From a virus: 60,259 nt of DNA. Both the position numbers and the translations under genes were made by a program. This document shows, piece after piece, positions 1 through 7,454 of the stretch; positions within the stretch are counted from its first letter, which is position 1, and the number at the start of each line of letters is the position of its first letter. Location: positions 1 through 60,259 of IMG/VR virus record IMGVR_UViG_3300010316_001058. One strand, written 5' to 3'. The notes beneath the pieces are model-generated. The model saw only the letters and a program-made list of their open reading frames with translations, was not told the origin of the DNA and made no database searches.

Positions 1-132
1 TGGAGTGACACCATCTGATATTCTAATCTCGCCTGTAGTACTCTCGTAGAACAATCTACCAGTGTGTCCTACATAGTTTTCTGGTGTTGACGCAGCACCA
101 TTTCTGCTTAAAAAGAAATCATAAATTGCCAT
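1..132 (-). CDS. Tail fibre/structural protein, N-terminal part
   Basis: Open reading frame of 44 codons starting at ATG 132-130 and running off the left edge. The N-terminus MAIYDFFLSRNG is followed by GRLFYESTTGEIRISDG, a phrase typical of the start of phage tail-fibre or adhesin-like virion proteins, in which a short beta module announces a repeated fibre. It starts immediately downstream of the 102-aa minus-strand gene, so the two probably share a late transcript. Only the first 44 residues are visible, so the fibre assignment is family resemblance, not proof. Confidence 0.6.
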   Translation of the reverse strand, partial: MAIYDFFLSRNGAASTPENYVGHTGRLFYESTTGEIRISDGVTP

Positions 133-135
133 TGC

Positions 136-444
136 TTATCCTTCGAATGGGCCGTCGTCGTCTGCCAACTCTTTTGTGCTGCTGATGTTTAATCCTGCGT
201 TTCTTTTAATGTGATTGAGCTCATCGTCACCTTCTTCGCCTTCTTCTTCATAAGCGTTTGGCATACCTTCTGACTTCTTTAGAAGTTCCATCTTTGCTTG
301 AAGCGGCGGTATATACTGAGCATCATCAGTGTCTTCTGGGTCAACTACGTCTTGATCCATATCCTGCGTTGCTTTGCTAATTATAGGATCTTCTACGCCG
401 TCAACTTGATCAGCTAGTAATCTTAATAAATCTGATATTTTCAT
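136..444 (-). CDS. Small acidic protein, marine T4-like type
   Basis: 102 residues, strongly acidic, with N-terminus MKISDLLRLLADQ and a PPLQAKMELLKK segment that I recognise from conserved small proteins of marine T4-like phages, often among virion or prohead genes. A T4-type late box (TATAAATA on the minus strand) lies at 461-468, just upstream of the start, which supports late expression. No catalytic motif is visible. The function is unknown; a scaffold or core role is possible. Confidence 0.7.
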   Translation of the reverse strand: MKISDLLRLLADQVDGVEDPIISKATQDMDQDVVDPEDTDDAQYIPPLQAKMELLKKSEGMPNAYEEEGEEGDDELNHIKRNAGLNISSTKELADDDGPFEG

Positions 445-460
445 TGGTCGTCCTTTTGTA

Positions 461-468
461 TATTTATA
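461..468 (-). promoter_or_regulatory. T4-type late promoter box
   Basis: Minus strand reads TATAAATA, the exact T4 late-promoter consensus, 17 nt before the start of the 102-aa gene. There is no -35 element, as expected for gp55-dependent late promoters. Confidence 0.7.
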
Positions 469-471
469 ACT

Positions 472-690
472 TTATGTCCACGGACGTCCGGTTACTAATC
501 CGCCAGCATTTGCGTTGTCTACAATGTCAGCAGCACTATTTGATCCAACTCCGTAAAGTGTAGGTAATTGAGTAGCATCAAGTGTCGCTCGTGGGTTGCC
601 GTCAGCAGCTCTTTTGATTGCAGCGGCTGCTAGTTTAGCATCTTGACGCTGTCTCTTAAATTCTAGTGTTGATATTCCATTTGCCGCCAT
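472..690 (-). CDS. Small conserved phage protein (72 aa)
   Basis: The N-terminus [16 protein letters not shown], followed by an Ala-rich helix and [12 protein letters not shown], matches a short protein I recognise as recurrent among structural genes of marine T4-like phages. A GATAAATA-like late box lies at 709-716 on the minus strand. No enzymatic motif is seen; the role is unknown. Confidence 0.7.
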   Translation of the reverse strand: MAANGISTLEFKRQRQDAKLAAAAIKRAADGNPRATLDATQLPTLYGVGSNSAADIVDNANAGGLVTGRPWT

Positions 691-729
691 AATAGTTCTC
701 CATACAGATATTTATCGTTAAATAGCTTT

Positions 730-1938
730 GTGATAGATTTAACTCCATTTCAAAAAACAATCGATGAATTAAAGACACAAGGCAACTATCGTGTGTTTAA
801 TGATATAATACGTGAGCGAGGGAAGTTCCCTCGCGCTATCTGGTATGGCCCATATGCTATTAAAGAGATAGTAAACTGGTGCTCAAACGATTACCTTGGG
901 ATGGGGCAAAATAAAACAGTCATTGATGCTATGTCAACTGCTCTTATCCAAACAGGCGCAGGCAGTGGCGGCACACGAAACATCAGTGGCACGACACACT
1001 ATCACGTAGCATTAGAAAATGAGTTAGCAAGACTGCATAACAAGAGTTCTGCTTTATTATATTCTAGTGCGTATGTTGCCAATGAGTGGACAATAATCGC
1101 CCTAAGCAAAATCATTACCGACATTGTGTTTCTTAGTGATAGTAAGAACCATGCCTCATTAATTCAAGGCATAAAACACAGTGGTGCTCGCAAACTTGTT
1201 TGGACGCACAATGATATGGACGATTTAGAAGAGAAGTTGAGCCAAGTTTCCGCACAGAACTCTACCCCTTGCGTAGTCTTCGAATCCGTATATAGTATGG
1301 ATGGTGATGTCGCGCCTATTTCTCAAATCTGCGAACTTGCCGAAAAGTATAACGCTATCACCTACATTGACGAGGTTCACGCTGTTGGACTGTACGGGAG
1401 GACGGGCGCAGGGTACCTTGAGTTACTAAATCTACAGGACAGAGTAGACATTGTTAATGGAACCCTAGGCAAGGCATTTGGTGTATCTGGGGGCTACGTT
1501 GCTGCAAACAGTGTTGTATTAGACGCTGTCAGGAGCGTAGCCTCTGGGTTCATCTTTACTACCAGCATCTCACCTGTGACTTGTGCAGGTGCTCTTGCTA
1601 GTGTAAAGTATCTTAAAGACCACAACGAACTTAGGATAGCACATCAAGAACGTGCAACCACACTCAAACGTATGCTAGTAGAAGCAGGTATAGAAGTGTA
1701 CAAAGATAGCTGTACACATATTGTACCTGTAATGGTACGGGATCCTATACGCTGCAAGACTATGAGTGATGTATTACTAAATGAATACGGAATATATGTG
1801 CAAAGCATAAACTTTCCTACAGTAGCAGAAGGAGAAGAGCGATTAAGATTCGCACCTACTCCGTTACACACAGATGCTATGATGAGCGATTTAGTTGAAG
1901 CACTTGTTAACGTCTTTAAGGATGTCAAAGGCTATTAA
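730..1938 (+). CDS. hemA: 5-aminolevulinate synthase (auxiliary metabolic gene)
   Basis: 402-residue PLP enzyme that condenses glycine and succinyl-CoA to 5-aminolevulinate, the first step of tetrapyrrole synthesis by the C4 pathway. Visible family features are [11 protein letters not shown] near residue 50, the [11 protein letters not shown] glycine-binding stretch, [12 protein letters not shown] with the PLP-contacting Asp and His, the Schiff-base lysine in [12 protein letters not shown], and the C-terminal [19 protein letters not shown]. Length equals alphaproteobacterial HemA, so it appears complete. The start is GTG at 730, which reproduces the usual N-terminus, although I see no strong ribosome site. 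It stands alone on the plus strand between minus-strand structural genes. Directly downstream are a second hemA 3' end and a broken HNH gene, pointing to acquisition or rearrangement by homing. Confidence 0.95.
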   Translation: MIDLTPFQKTIDELKTQGNYRVFNDIIRERGKFPRAIWYGPYAIKEIVNWCSNDYLGMGQNKTVIDAMSTALIQTGAGSGGTRNISGTTHYHVALENELARLHNKSSALLYSSAYVANEWTIIALSKIITDIVFLSDSKNHASLIQGIKHSGARKLVWTHNDMDDLEEKLSQVSAQNSTPCVVFESVYSMDGDVAPISQICELAEKYNAITYIDEVHAVGLYGRTGAGYLELLNLQDRVDIVNGTLGKAFGVSGGYVAANSVVLDAVRSVASGFIFTTSISPVTCAGALASVKYLKDHNELRIAHQERATTLKRMLVEAGIEVYKDSCTHIVPVMVRDPIRCKTMSDVLLNEYGIYVQSINFPTVAEGEERLRFAPTPLHTDAMMSDLVEALVNVFKDVKGY

Positions 1939-1947
1939 CTATCCTAC
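1930..1947 (+). repeat. Short hemA-like sequence (INYPTV) left of homing-gene remnant
   Basis: Encodes INYPTV in the frame of the downstream HNH remnant. The same peptide recurs at the start of the second hemA 3' fragment (2331 on) and as INFPTV inside the intact gene. It probably marks the old insertion point of the endonuclease in a hemA copy. A GATAAATA late box follows at 1951-1958. Confidence 0.55.
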
Positions 1948-2020
1948 TGTGATAAATAAGAGTGTAGTCCACGGTATTGGCGTACCCGACTACTCTAACA
2001 CTAGCGAGGAGTATCAGCAA

Positions 2021-2334
2021 ATGTATTTACAAAACAAATACACTCGTATCTATAATAACATCATAGAACAGGCTAAGACAAGAACAATTAATCGCAAACT
2101 GGCAGAGTGACTTCGGACGAAACTAAACGCAAAATAGCTAACTCTGCAAAAGAGCGATGGGATAACCAAGATACAGTTGCTGAAGAAGCGCGGCGAGATA
2201 AGATTAGAGCAGCGAGAGCTAAACAAGTGATAACTACAGTACAGGTTACCTGTCCGCATTGCGGGAAAACTGGAGGTAATAGGATTATGCCACGTTATCA
2301 TTTTGATAACTGTAAATTAAGGAAGTCTAAATGA
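2021..2334 (+). pseudogene. HNH homing endonuclease remnant
   Basis: Two pieces of one homing gene in different frames. The first (from ATG 2021 to the TGA at 2108-2110) gives NKYTRIYNNIIEQAK, the N-terminus shared by the HNH genes at 4.4, 42 and 51 kb. The second gives DETKRKIANSAKERW, a NUMOD3-like DNA-binding repeat, and ends with a zinc module CPHCGKTGG...YHFDNCK. The catalytic HHIIP core is missing, so a deletion plus a frameshift has removed nuclease activity. It lies between intact hemA and a duplicated hemA 3' end. Its last codons overlap the ATG of that fragment (ATGA). Confidence 0.85.
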
Positions 2335-2459
2335 TAAATTATCCAACAGTAGCAGTAGGGCAGGAGAGATTGCGCTTTGTACCTACACCATTACACACAG
2401 ACGCAACGATTGACGACTGTGTGCGAGCAGTAAAGGAAACATTAAATGAATATTCGTAA
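2331..2459 (+). pseudogene. Second hemA 3' end (C-terminal 42 codons)
   Basis: Encodes MINYPTVAVGQERLRF and then [14 protein letters not shown], clearly the C-terminus of another ALAS. The intact gene upstream has [15 protein letters not shown] at the same place. The two differ at many third positions and in amino acids, so this is a diverged homologue, not a recent tandem copy. The stop (2457-2459) overlaps the DUF454 start at 2446. It cannot be an enzyme by itself. Confidence 0.9.
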
Positions 2460-2862
2460 GGCGCTTTGGTTTACCCTAGGCATGATACTATTAGCTGTTG
2501 CATTTATCGGAGTGTATTTGCCAGGGCTGCCCTGGAGTACGCCTGCTGTAGGCGCTGCATACTGCTTCTCTAAGTCAAGTCAGCGTATGCACGATTGGTT
2601 GTACAATCACAAGCTGTTTGGCCCGTTCTTAACAGGCTGGAGTGAGAAGCGTATCTTCCCTACTAAGTTCAAATACTTTATGGTTGTAACAATGTGTTCT
2701 AGTCTATTGCTGATGTGGTTCACTACAGGTAACCCTAAGGCTATGTTATGGACAGGTGGCTTTATGTTCTTGGTCTGCCTCTGGGGATTTCGTTACCCGG
2801 GTAGTGAAGATGAGTACCAGCGACGCAAGGCCGCTGGTAAAAGGATTGCTTGGTTAAAGTAA
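2446..2862 (+). CDS. DUF454 (YbaN-type) inner-membrane protein
   Basis: 138 residues with two hydrophobic regions (about residues 7-35 and 80-112) and the DUF454 signature: VYLPGLPWSTPAVGAAYCFSK, then SQRMHDWLYNHKLFGP, then a basic tail. The family is small inner-membrane proteins of unknown biochemical role, common in proteobacteria. It begins inside the hemA 3' fragment and is co-directional with hemA. The two may be a host-derived pair, but a shared heme role is inference only. Confidence 0.85.
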   Translation: MNIRKALWFTLGMILLAVAFIGVYLPGLPWSTPAVGAAYCFSKSSQRMHDWLYNHKLFGPFLTGWSEKRIFPTKFKYFMVVTMCSSLLLMWFTTGNPKAMLWTGGFMFLVCLWGFRYPGSEDEYQRRKAAGKRIAWLK

Positions 2863-2863
2863 G

Positions 2864-3388
2864 TTAGACCGGTTCAAGATCTAACCACTGGTTCCAGCTA
2901 GGGTGCTTAACTGTCAACGGAAGCTGCTTACGCTTGCGCACTAGTTCCCAGTATCCTGGGCGGTATGGTGGGTACATAGGCTTCATTAACAGTTTGTTGC
3001 CTTTTCGAGTGTTACAAGGTCCACACGCAGTAACGATGTTTTCGAAGTTGGTCTTGCCACCTTTGCTTACAGGTTGGACATGGTCCATTGTAGCAGCACT
3101 TCTAGTTACTGGTGTGTTACAGTACTGACACTTATACATATCGCGTAGGTAAACGTTGCTCTTAGAGAAGCGTACCATCGACTTGCTGCGAACGTAATCC
3201 TTGAGCATAATTACTGCCGGGACTTTGGTTTCCCAGTTGGCCGATCTGACCATCCAGTCATCATACCATTCAAGAACTGTACACTTGTCGTTGTACATAT
3301 ATAGTATCGCTTCCTTCCACTGAATTGCACTCAATGGTAAGAAAGATACTGGCTGCGCGTCTGTGTTTAATAATAATGTATCACTCAT
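2864..3388 (-). CDS. HNH endonuclease
   Basis: 174 residues. The N-terminal half resembles stand-alone phage and bacterial HNH proteins (LLNTDAQPVSFLPLSAIQW). The nuclease core is C-Q-Y-C...AATMDHVQPVSKGGKTNFENIVTACGPCNTRKGN, with the zinc-binding CxxC pairs, the catalytic His of DHV and the NxxN of the HNH fold. It belongs to a different HNH lineage from the homing genes at 42 and 51 kb and has no duplicated neighbour end. It could cut DNA in homing, packaging or host degradation. It ends 2 nt from the convergent DUF454 gene. Confidence 0.85.
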   Translation of the reverse strand: MSDTLLLNTDAQPVSFLPLSAIQWKEAILYMYNDKCTVLEWYDDWMVRSANWETKVPAVIMLKDYVRSKSMVRFSKSNVYLRDMYKCQYCNTPVTRSAATMDHVQPVSKGGKTNFENIVTACGPCNTRKGNKLLMKPMYPPYRPGYWELVRKRKQLPLTVKHPSWNQWLDLEPV

Positions 3389-3417
3389 TTTCTTTTCTTT
3401 CTGTCTTCTAAGACATT

Positions 3418-3783
3418 CTAATCTCCTGTTTGTGGACTAAATTTTGACATAGTTGACTGAATACAAGTACGTCCATTCCTATCTGTGAACGTCATAGTAG
3501 CGATTCCAGTGTCTTGGTTAGTCCAACCCATGTACACTCCCGGAATTACGATTACTTCTTCTTCTCCGTTTTCATTCTTTGTTACGTCAACAATGCGACC
3601 ACTTGCTGAAAACAATATTCTTTGCTCTAATCCTTCTGCTGTTAGTAAGTCTGATATTCTTTCGTAGTCGCTGCATGATACCGCTTGAGTCCTTATTTCA
3701 AACCCGGGCGGCAGTGTCGAATCTTGTGCTAACACAGGGCCAGCAAGTAACATTGTTGCGGCTACTCCTAATACGTACTTCAT
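3418..3783 (-). CDS. Exported protein of unknown function
   Basis: 121 residues with a clear signal peptide: MKYVLGVAATMLLAGPVLAQ, with AQ at the cleavage site after about residue 20. The mature part is about 100 residues, beta-rich by pattern (repeated V-I-V-I and GRTC), with two cysteines (CSDY and TCIQ) that could form a disulfide in the periplasm. It looks like a small periplasmic protein from a bacterial host rather than a classical phage gene. I do not recognise a family. Confidence 0.75.
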   Translation of the reverse strand: MKYVLGVAATMLLAGPVLAQDSTLPPGFEIRTQAVSCSDYERISDLLTAEGLEQRILFSASGRIVDVTKNENGEEEVIVIPGVYMGWTNQDTGIATMTFTDRNGRTCIQSTMSKFSPQTGD

Positions 3784-3792
3784 TGTTATCTC

Positions 3793-4332
3793 CTAGATAT
3801 ACTGGTCGATCATACTAGCAGCGCATAAGTCTATAGCCTTTTCCCAATGTCTGGAACTGTTACAATATACTATATCTTCATTTGCTTCACAAGTCAACCA
3901 ACTTTTTTCTTTAATGATTTCTTTCTCTAATTGGCTAGGGTTCCACCCTGCCATCCCGCTTATGAATTTATAGTTAACAGGCACATCACCCATCTGCATT
4001 TTCTCTATCATAAGTTCGTCACTTGACACTGCCGCATAGTTTGCAAAAGCAAGTGTATTAGAACTAGCAAACTCTGTTGTATGAAGCATGAAGAGAGCCT
4101 GTTCTTGTATTGGACCTCCTACATATAGTTCATCACCAAGCGGCCACGACACTCCGTGTTTCTCTAATACTGATGGCATATCAAGTCCACTTGACCGATT
4201 TAAACAAAGGCCGACATAGCCGCCGATGTTGGCTTCAGTAATTAGTACAACACTCTTGCGAAAGAAATGATCTGTAAGATCGGGATGTGCTACTAATAGT
4301 GTTCCTGGTTTTATAAATGGTTTATTCTGCAT
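3793..4332 (-). CDS. yqgE: YqgE/AlgH family protein (UPF0301, DUF179)
   Basis: 179 residues, the usual length of YqgE. Diagnostic stretches are KPGTLLVAHPDLTDHFFRKSVVLITE near the start, GGYVGLCLNR, ELYVGGPI, and SGMAGWNPSQLEKEI. The family is widespread in proteobacteria, and its function is unresolved (sometimes tied to alginate or redox regulation). Copies in marine phages are known to me, so it is probably a host-derived accessory gene. It shares orientation and short spacing with the exported protein downstream. Confidence 0.9.
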   Translation of the reverse strand: MQNKPFIKPGTLLVAHPDLTDHFFRKSVVLITEANIGGYVGLCLNRSSGLDMPSVLEKHGVSWPLGDELYVGGPIQEQALFMLHTTEFASSNTLAFANYAAVSSDELMIEKMQMGDVPVNYKFISGMAGWNPSQLEKEIIKEKSWLTCEANEDIVYCNSSRHWEKAIDLCAASMIDQYI

Positions 4333-4420
4333 ACTGATATTTACCTTAATGCTGATAGCAAATGTAAAAATATCAATGTGTTTAATCGTAGTTTGGGAAA
4401 GTTTATAGTTCTAACTATGT

Positions 4421-4621
4421 TTACCTATTTATATACTTACAATTATCAAAGTGCCAACGTTTCATACTAGGTTCACCGCCTGTTTTACTTCTTGACTTAT
4501 AAAATGATTGCGGTATAATGTGATGGCATTCTGTGTAAACGTCGTCAGGTAATGATCTGAAGCGGGCCTGTTCTATAATCTCATAATAGATGCGGGTATA
4601 CTTATTGTCTATAAATAGCAT
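4421..4621 (-). pseudogene. Miniature HNH homing endonuclease remnant
   Basis: 66 codons, open in frame, but an internal deletion joins the N-terminus (NKYTRIYYEIIEQARFRS...ECHHIIPQS) to the extreme C-terminal module GGEPSMKRWHFDNCK. The HNH histidines HH are kept, but the rest of the nuclease core and the NUMOD repeats are gone. It is therefore a decayed relative of the genes at 41.8 and 50.9 kb. Confidence 0.8.
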
Positions 4622-4710
4622 TGCTGTTGTTCCTTATTAACAATAGAGCAGTTGGAGCGGCTACTCGCGAACTGCGCTTTACAATAATATTTATCGTTTA
4701 ATTTAAAAAC

Positions 4711-4962
4711 TCACGAATAGTCTGGAAGTGGTCCACCGTGGGATTTACCTTTAATCTTCTTGCCTCCCACGGTGATTCTTTTCTTTCCGACTTTATGAGA
4801 CTTTTTGCCTGAACGTCTGCGATAGCCTTGACTCTTGCAGCTTGAGAGCGCACTGGCTCCAATTGCTGAATCAGGCTTTGAACTCTTACAAAGGCTGGCG
4901 CTTGCTTGCCAATCTACTAGCTCTTCGTCGTCACGGGATTCTGTTATCTCATTTATTTTCAT
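4711..4962 (-). CDS. Small basic protein with MKINEITE start
   Basis: 83 residues. The N-terminus MKINEITESRDDEE is a recurrent opening in marine T4-like phage proteins. The middle VDWQASASLCKSSKPDSAIGASALSSCKSQG and the Lys/Gly-rich tail (GKKSHKVGKKRITVGGKK) also recur. Two cysteines are spaced like a small metal site, and the basic tail may bind nucleic acid. A late box GATAAATA is at 4968-4975. Function unknown. Confidence 0.7.
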   Translation of the reverse strand: MKINEITESRDDEELVDWQASASLCKSSKPDSAIGASALSSCKSQGYRRRSGKKSHKVGKKRITVGGKKIKGKSHGGPLPDYS

Positions 4963-4967
4963 ACTAA

Positions 4968-4975
4968 TATTTATC
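4968..4975 (-). promoter_or_regulatory. T4-type late promoter box
   Basis: Minus strand GATAAATA six nt before the ATG of the 83-aa basic protein. If used, the transcript would start at or inside the start codon region, so a longer or leaderless message is possible. Confidence 0.45.
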
Positions 4976-4978
4976 CAC

Positions 4979-5188
4979 TCACCTATATTTGTCAGCTGAA
5001 TTGTCGAACTCTTCTTCTACTAGGGCAAAGGTAAATGCTTTCCTAGGACCCTTGGTCGTGTTAAGGCAGACTTCACCTGATTTCTCGTGATATTCAATCT
5101 TTGTAATTTCAGCCGGCTCTCTATTTTTGCCCACAAGGATTGTTTGCCCTAACTCTAAGTCAAAGCTTATCTTTTTTAGTGTACTCAT
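4979..5188 (-). CDS. Hypothetical 69-aa protein
   Basis: Begins MSTLKKISFDLELGQTILVGKNREPAEITKIEYHE, a beta-strand pattern resembling small KOW or SH3-like folds. There is an SD-like GGGAGACTTCC just upstream. I do not recognise a family. It is the last minus-strand gene before the plus-strand early region. Confidence 0.6.
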   Translation of the reverse strand: MSTLKKISFDLELGQTILVGKNREPAEITKIEYHEKSGEVCLNTTKGPRKAFTFALVEEEFDNSADKYR

Positions 5189-5278
5189 TGGAAGTCTCCC
5201 GTTAACACATTACTGTGTATCAGTATTTATTTGAAATAACCTAAGCAAAGCTAATTAATTATATAATAGGAGACATAC

Positions 5279-5566
5279 ATGGATATCGCAGACATCGAAG
5301 CAGGACAATCATATGCCTGTAAATTTAAGATAAGAACATTTGTAGACAAAGAAGGTATAGCAGTTGACACCAGAACACTTGCTCCGGGAGAAGCTGTTGT
5401 AGGTGGCACTCCGGGCGAGTACGAAGGGTTTGGATACATTGTCAAGCGTGACGCAGACAAACGCCTTGTTGAAGTAATGGACCCTAAGCTAGAACGTGAG
5501 TGGGTAGTGAACTGGAACGATACCTGGGATGTTGACGTAATCGAATGGGTTGATAAAAACGATTGA
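5279..5566 (+). CDS. Hypothetical 95-aa acidic protein
   Basis: First gene of the rightward block, preceded by GGAGACATAC ribosome-site spacing. It is a beta-rich acidic protein (MDIADIEAGQSYACKFKIR) with a Gly-rich centre (PGEAVVGGTPGEYEGFGYI) and a terminal WNDTWDVDVIEW. It looks like the small nucleotide- or DNA-mimic-sized phage proteins, but no family is recognised. The stop codon lies inside the next promoter. Confidence 0.75.
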   Translation: MDIADIEAGQSYACKFKIRTFVDKEGIAVDTRTLAPGEAVVGGTPGEYEGFGYIVKRDADKRLVEVMDPKLEREWVVNWNDTWDVDVIEWVDKND

Positions 5567-5591
5567 CGACACCATAACTCTCTGTTATAAT
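5563..5591 (+). promoter_or_regulatory. Sigma70-type promoter
   Basis: TTGACG, 17-nt spacer, TATAAT. The -35 overlaps the stop codon of the preceding gene. It drives the 57-aa gene at 5628. Confidence 0.75.
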
Positions 5592-5627
5592 GACTGTAAT
5601 GTCAATCTTGCATCGAAGGAGTAAACC

Positions 5628-5801
5628 ATGCGAGTAAAAGAAACAGAGATGCCAAAGGTTGTAGATGTAGTTTACAAAGATAACTTTTACGCAAACGTTG
5701 GCATGGGCATGGCTTGGACAACATGTGTTAATCAAGCAGCTACTGAACTAGGGTATACTGGCGAACAATTTGATCGAAAGAGTTTGTTCAATAATGCGTA
5801 A
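5628..5801 (+). CDS. Hypothetical 57-aa protein
   Basis: Starts MRVKETEMPKVVDVVYKDNFY after GGAG at good spacing (GAAGGAGTAAACC). It contains GMGMAWTTCVNQAATELGY. No family recognised. Its end overlaps the next gene by eight nt (ATGCGTAA), suggesting translational coupling. Confidence 0.65.
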   Translation: MRVKETEMPKVVDVVYKDNFYANVGMGMAWTTCVNQAATELGYTGEQFDRKSLFNNA

Positions 5802-6072
5802 GATACACGAAATCGATTGTGTTGAAGTTGGAATACATCCTTATGGCCAGGTTGGATCGCGGCGCAGACATCGCCCAAGCTACAAGTTTAAGGCCGAGTT
5901 TATTGAAGCTGCACTAAGCAATGGACAATTGATGTTCTTAGAAGACAAACATTGGCGTATGCGTCCGCATCCGCGACACAACCCTACAATAGAGTTGTTT
6001 ATCGAAGAGGAAGAACTAACAGCTAGAGATTGGACAGTAATTGGATTACTCTTTCAACGAAATAAAGCCTAA
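5794..6072 (+). CDS. Hypothetical 92-aa protein
   Basis: Start ATG 5794 is chosen over the upstream TTG at 5770 because it overlaps the previous stop. The protein (MRKIHEIDCVEVGIHPYGQ) is basic in the middle (SRRRHRPSYKFKAEF) and acidic at the end. It is possibly a small nucleic-acid binding protein. No family recognised. Confidence 0.65.
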   Translation: MRKIHEIDCVEVGIHPYGQVGSRRRHRPSYKFKAEFIEAALSNGQLMFLEDKHWRMRPHPRHNPTIELFIEEEELTARDWTVIGLLFQRNKA

Positions 6073-6307
6073 GCTAGAGATACAAGTTGACTACCACATA
6101 AACAAGTGGACGTCAACTGCTGACCGCAGGGCGCATCATACTAGCTTTTTTGGTAAGCTAAGTCCTGCCCAGCAACAGTTCATATCAACTAAATGCTATA
6201 GCTGGCATTTATTAAAAAATACACTAACGCTTACACTGCTACACGAGAAGCACGTCAGCTTTGCTCAGGTGCTTTTTTCTGATGTAAAACTCAAAATAGA
6301 CCATTAA
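6041..6307 (+). CDS. Possible small protein, TTG start
   Basis: 88 codons from TTG 6041 overlapping the previous gene. The sequence KPKLEIQVDYHINKWTST and a Leu-rich stretch LLKNTLTLTLLHEKH look protein-like, but there is no strong ribosome site, so the start and reality are uncertain. Confidence 0.4.
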   Translation: MDYSFNEIKPKLEIQVDYHINKWTSTADRRAHHTSFFGKLSPAQQQFISTKCYSWHLLKNTLTLTLLHEKHVSFAQVLFSDVKLKIDH

Positions 6308-6318
6308 AGGACAACACA

Positions 6319-6636
6319 ATGAAAACCCTACTAGCCGCAGCACTAGTTGCATTAACAGCAACATCAACATCAGCATTGGCCCACGGAGACGGAACACTGT
6401 ATCAAGGACACGGACACGGACACGATCACACACTCGGGCATCATCATGATGGACATACGCATCATCAGCCTGTGCCTGTATATCGCGCACCACCTCCTGT
6501 TGTTGTTTGTAACTACTATACTGAGAGCCATCGCCGAGGCCCAGAGATTTGGTACTACACCCGCGACTGCTACGGCAACGTAGTCAACACTTGGGCTGAG
6601 TACGCACCTGTATACTATTACCAGCACAGATATTAA
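6319..6636 (+). CDS. Exported histidine-rich protein
   Basis: 105 residues. The signal peptide MKTLLAAALVALTATSTSALA is followed by a mature N-terminus of His/Gly repeats: HGDGTLYQGHGHGHDH, then LGHHHDGHTHH. Such runs bind Zn, Ni or Cu, and similar segments occur in periplasmic metal chaperones and zinc-uptake proteins. The C-terminal part (CNYYTESHRRGPEIWYYTRDCYG) has two cysteines for a likely disulfide. An AAAGGACAACACA ribosome site precedes the ATG. Metal scavenging or buffering in the periplasm is an inference. Confidence 0.75.
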   Translation: MKTLLAAALVALTATSTSALAHGDGTLYQGHGHGHDHTLGHHHDGHTHHQPVPVYRAPPPVVVCNYYTESHRRGPEIWYYTRDCYGNVVNTWAEYAPVYYYQHRY

Positions 6637-6638
6637 GG

Positions 6639-6666
6639 TTGACATCTCAGCAAAATGTCATATACT
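6639..6666 (+). promoter_or_regulatory. Sigma70-type promoter
   Basis: TTGACA, 16-nt spacer, TATACT, directly after the His-rich gene. It drives the 106-aa gene at 6706. The leader lacks the AGGGCA motif of the main array. Confidence 0.75.
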
Positions 6667-6705
6667 GTACATATGTATCAACCCTTGGAATATTAGGAAC
6701 AAACC

Positions 6706-7026
6706 ATGCCTGCATACAAATACAAGAACAGCTTGCTTTGGAATGAAAGCACAGACATCGTAGACAAAGAGATTGAAGAACTGGCTGCTTGGCTACACTC
6801 CAGCGAGATTGATGTAGACTTTACCATCGACCATCACGTACACGTAGATGAAGAAGGCAATCGCATCTTGTTCCTGCCCTGGGGTATCAATGACAGACAA
6901 TTGTTTACTATGACCCTGATCCTTAGTAGCAGTGAACTCAGCTTTGAAGACAAGCCTGTGCATTTTGATAAACCACCTGTGGAGTATGTTGATGACAACT
7001 GGAAGCCCAAACCCCAGCGGGGATAA
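6706..7026 (+). CDS. Hypothetical 106-aa protein
   Basis: MPAYKYKNSLLWNESTDIVDKEIEELAAWL with an acidic centre and VDFTIDHHVHVDEEGNRI. Mixed alpha/beta; no motif that I recognise. It is first in a chain of overlapping or adjacent small genes to about 7855. Confidence 0.65.
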   Translation: MPAYKYKNSLLWNESTDIVDKEIEELAAWLHSSEIDVDFTIDHHVHVDEEGNRILFLPWGINDRQLFTMTLILSSSELSFEDKPVHFDKPPVEYVDDNWKPKPQRG

Positions 7027-7030
7027 AACA

Positions 7031-7273
7031 ATGAAACTGTATCGCATCACCACTAGCAAACCCTTAACTAAAACTCAGCTGTCTCTAGTAGCCGGTGTTA
7101 AGAGCAACAGCACAGTGACCCAAGAACACTTGTACAGTGATGATCCTTTTGACCATCACTGGCTATGGGCTATAAGCGGCGCACAAACTGTTACAGCCAA
7201 CGATGTGCTGCTGGTAAGGTTTCACTTGGCTGACTGCTACACGCACATTCAAGGATTGTTCGCCAATGATTAA
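7031..7273 (+). CDS. Hypothetical 80-aa protein
   Basis: Start ATG 7031 (MKLYRITTSKPLTKTQ) is preferred because GGGGATAAAAC upstream offers a ribosome site and the upstream extension is a shadow of the preceding gene. It is reminiscent of the small MYRW-type proteins at 28.6-29.5 kb in size and opening. It ends eight nt inside the next gene. Confidence 0.65.
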   Translation: MKLYRITTSKPLTKTQLSLVAGVKSNSTVTQEHLYSDDPFDHHWLWAISGAQTVTANDVLLVRFHLADCYTHIQGLFAND

Positions 7274-7454
7274 GATACCCCTCAGCGACGACAGTGTGTA
7301 TTGGGCTGCTGACTCACCAATTAAAAAGCTGCTCCAAGGCCACGACTATCACGTATCCCTTCCCAGGCGGAATGACGGATACACTCCTCCTATAATAAAC
7401 ATAAGTCCAACAGTGAGCGCAAACACTTTAACAATGATTAGGTTACTAGCATGA
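7266..7454 (+). CDS. Hypothetical 62-aa protein
   Basis: MIKIPLSDDSVYWAADSPIKKLLQGHDY, ending LTMIRLLA. The start overlaps the preceding stop. The last 26 nt are repeated at the end of the next gene, indicating tandem duplication. Confidence 0.6.
   Translation: MIKIPLSDDSVYWAADSPIKKLLQGHDYHVSLPRRNDGYTPPIINISPTVSANTLTMIRLLA

Noticed and set aside
1930-2334. Group I intron in hemA
   Set aside because: The intact hemA already contains the full C-terminus, the insert has no visible P/Q/R/S core, and the HNH pieces are out of frame.
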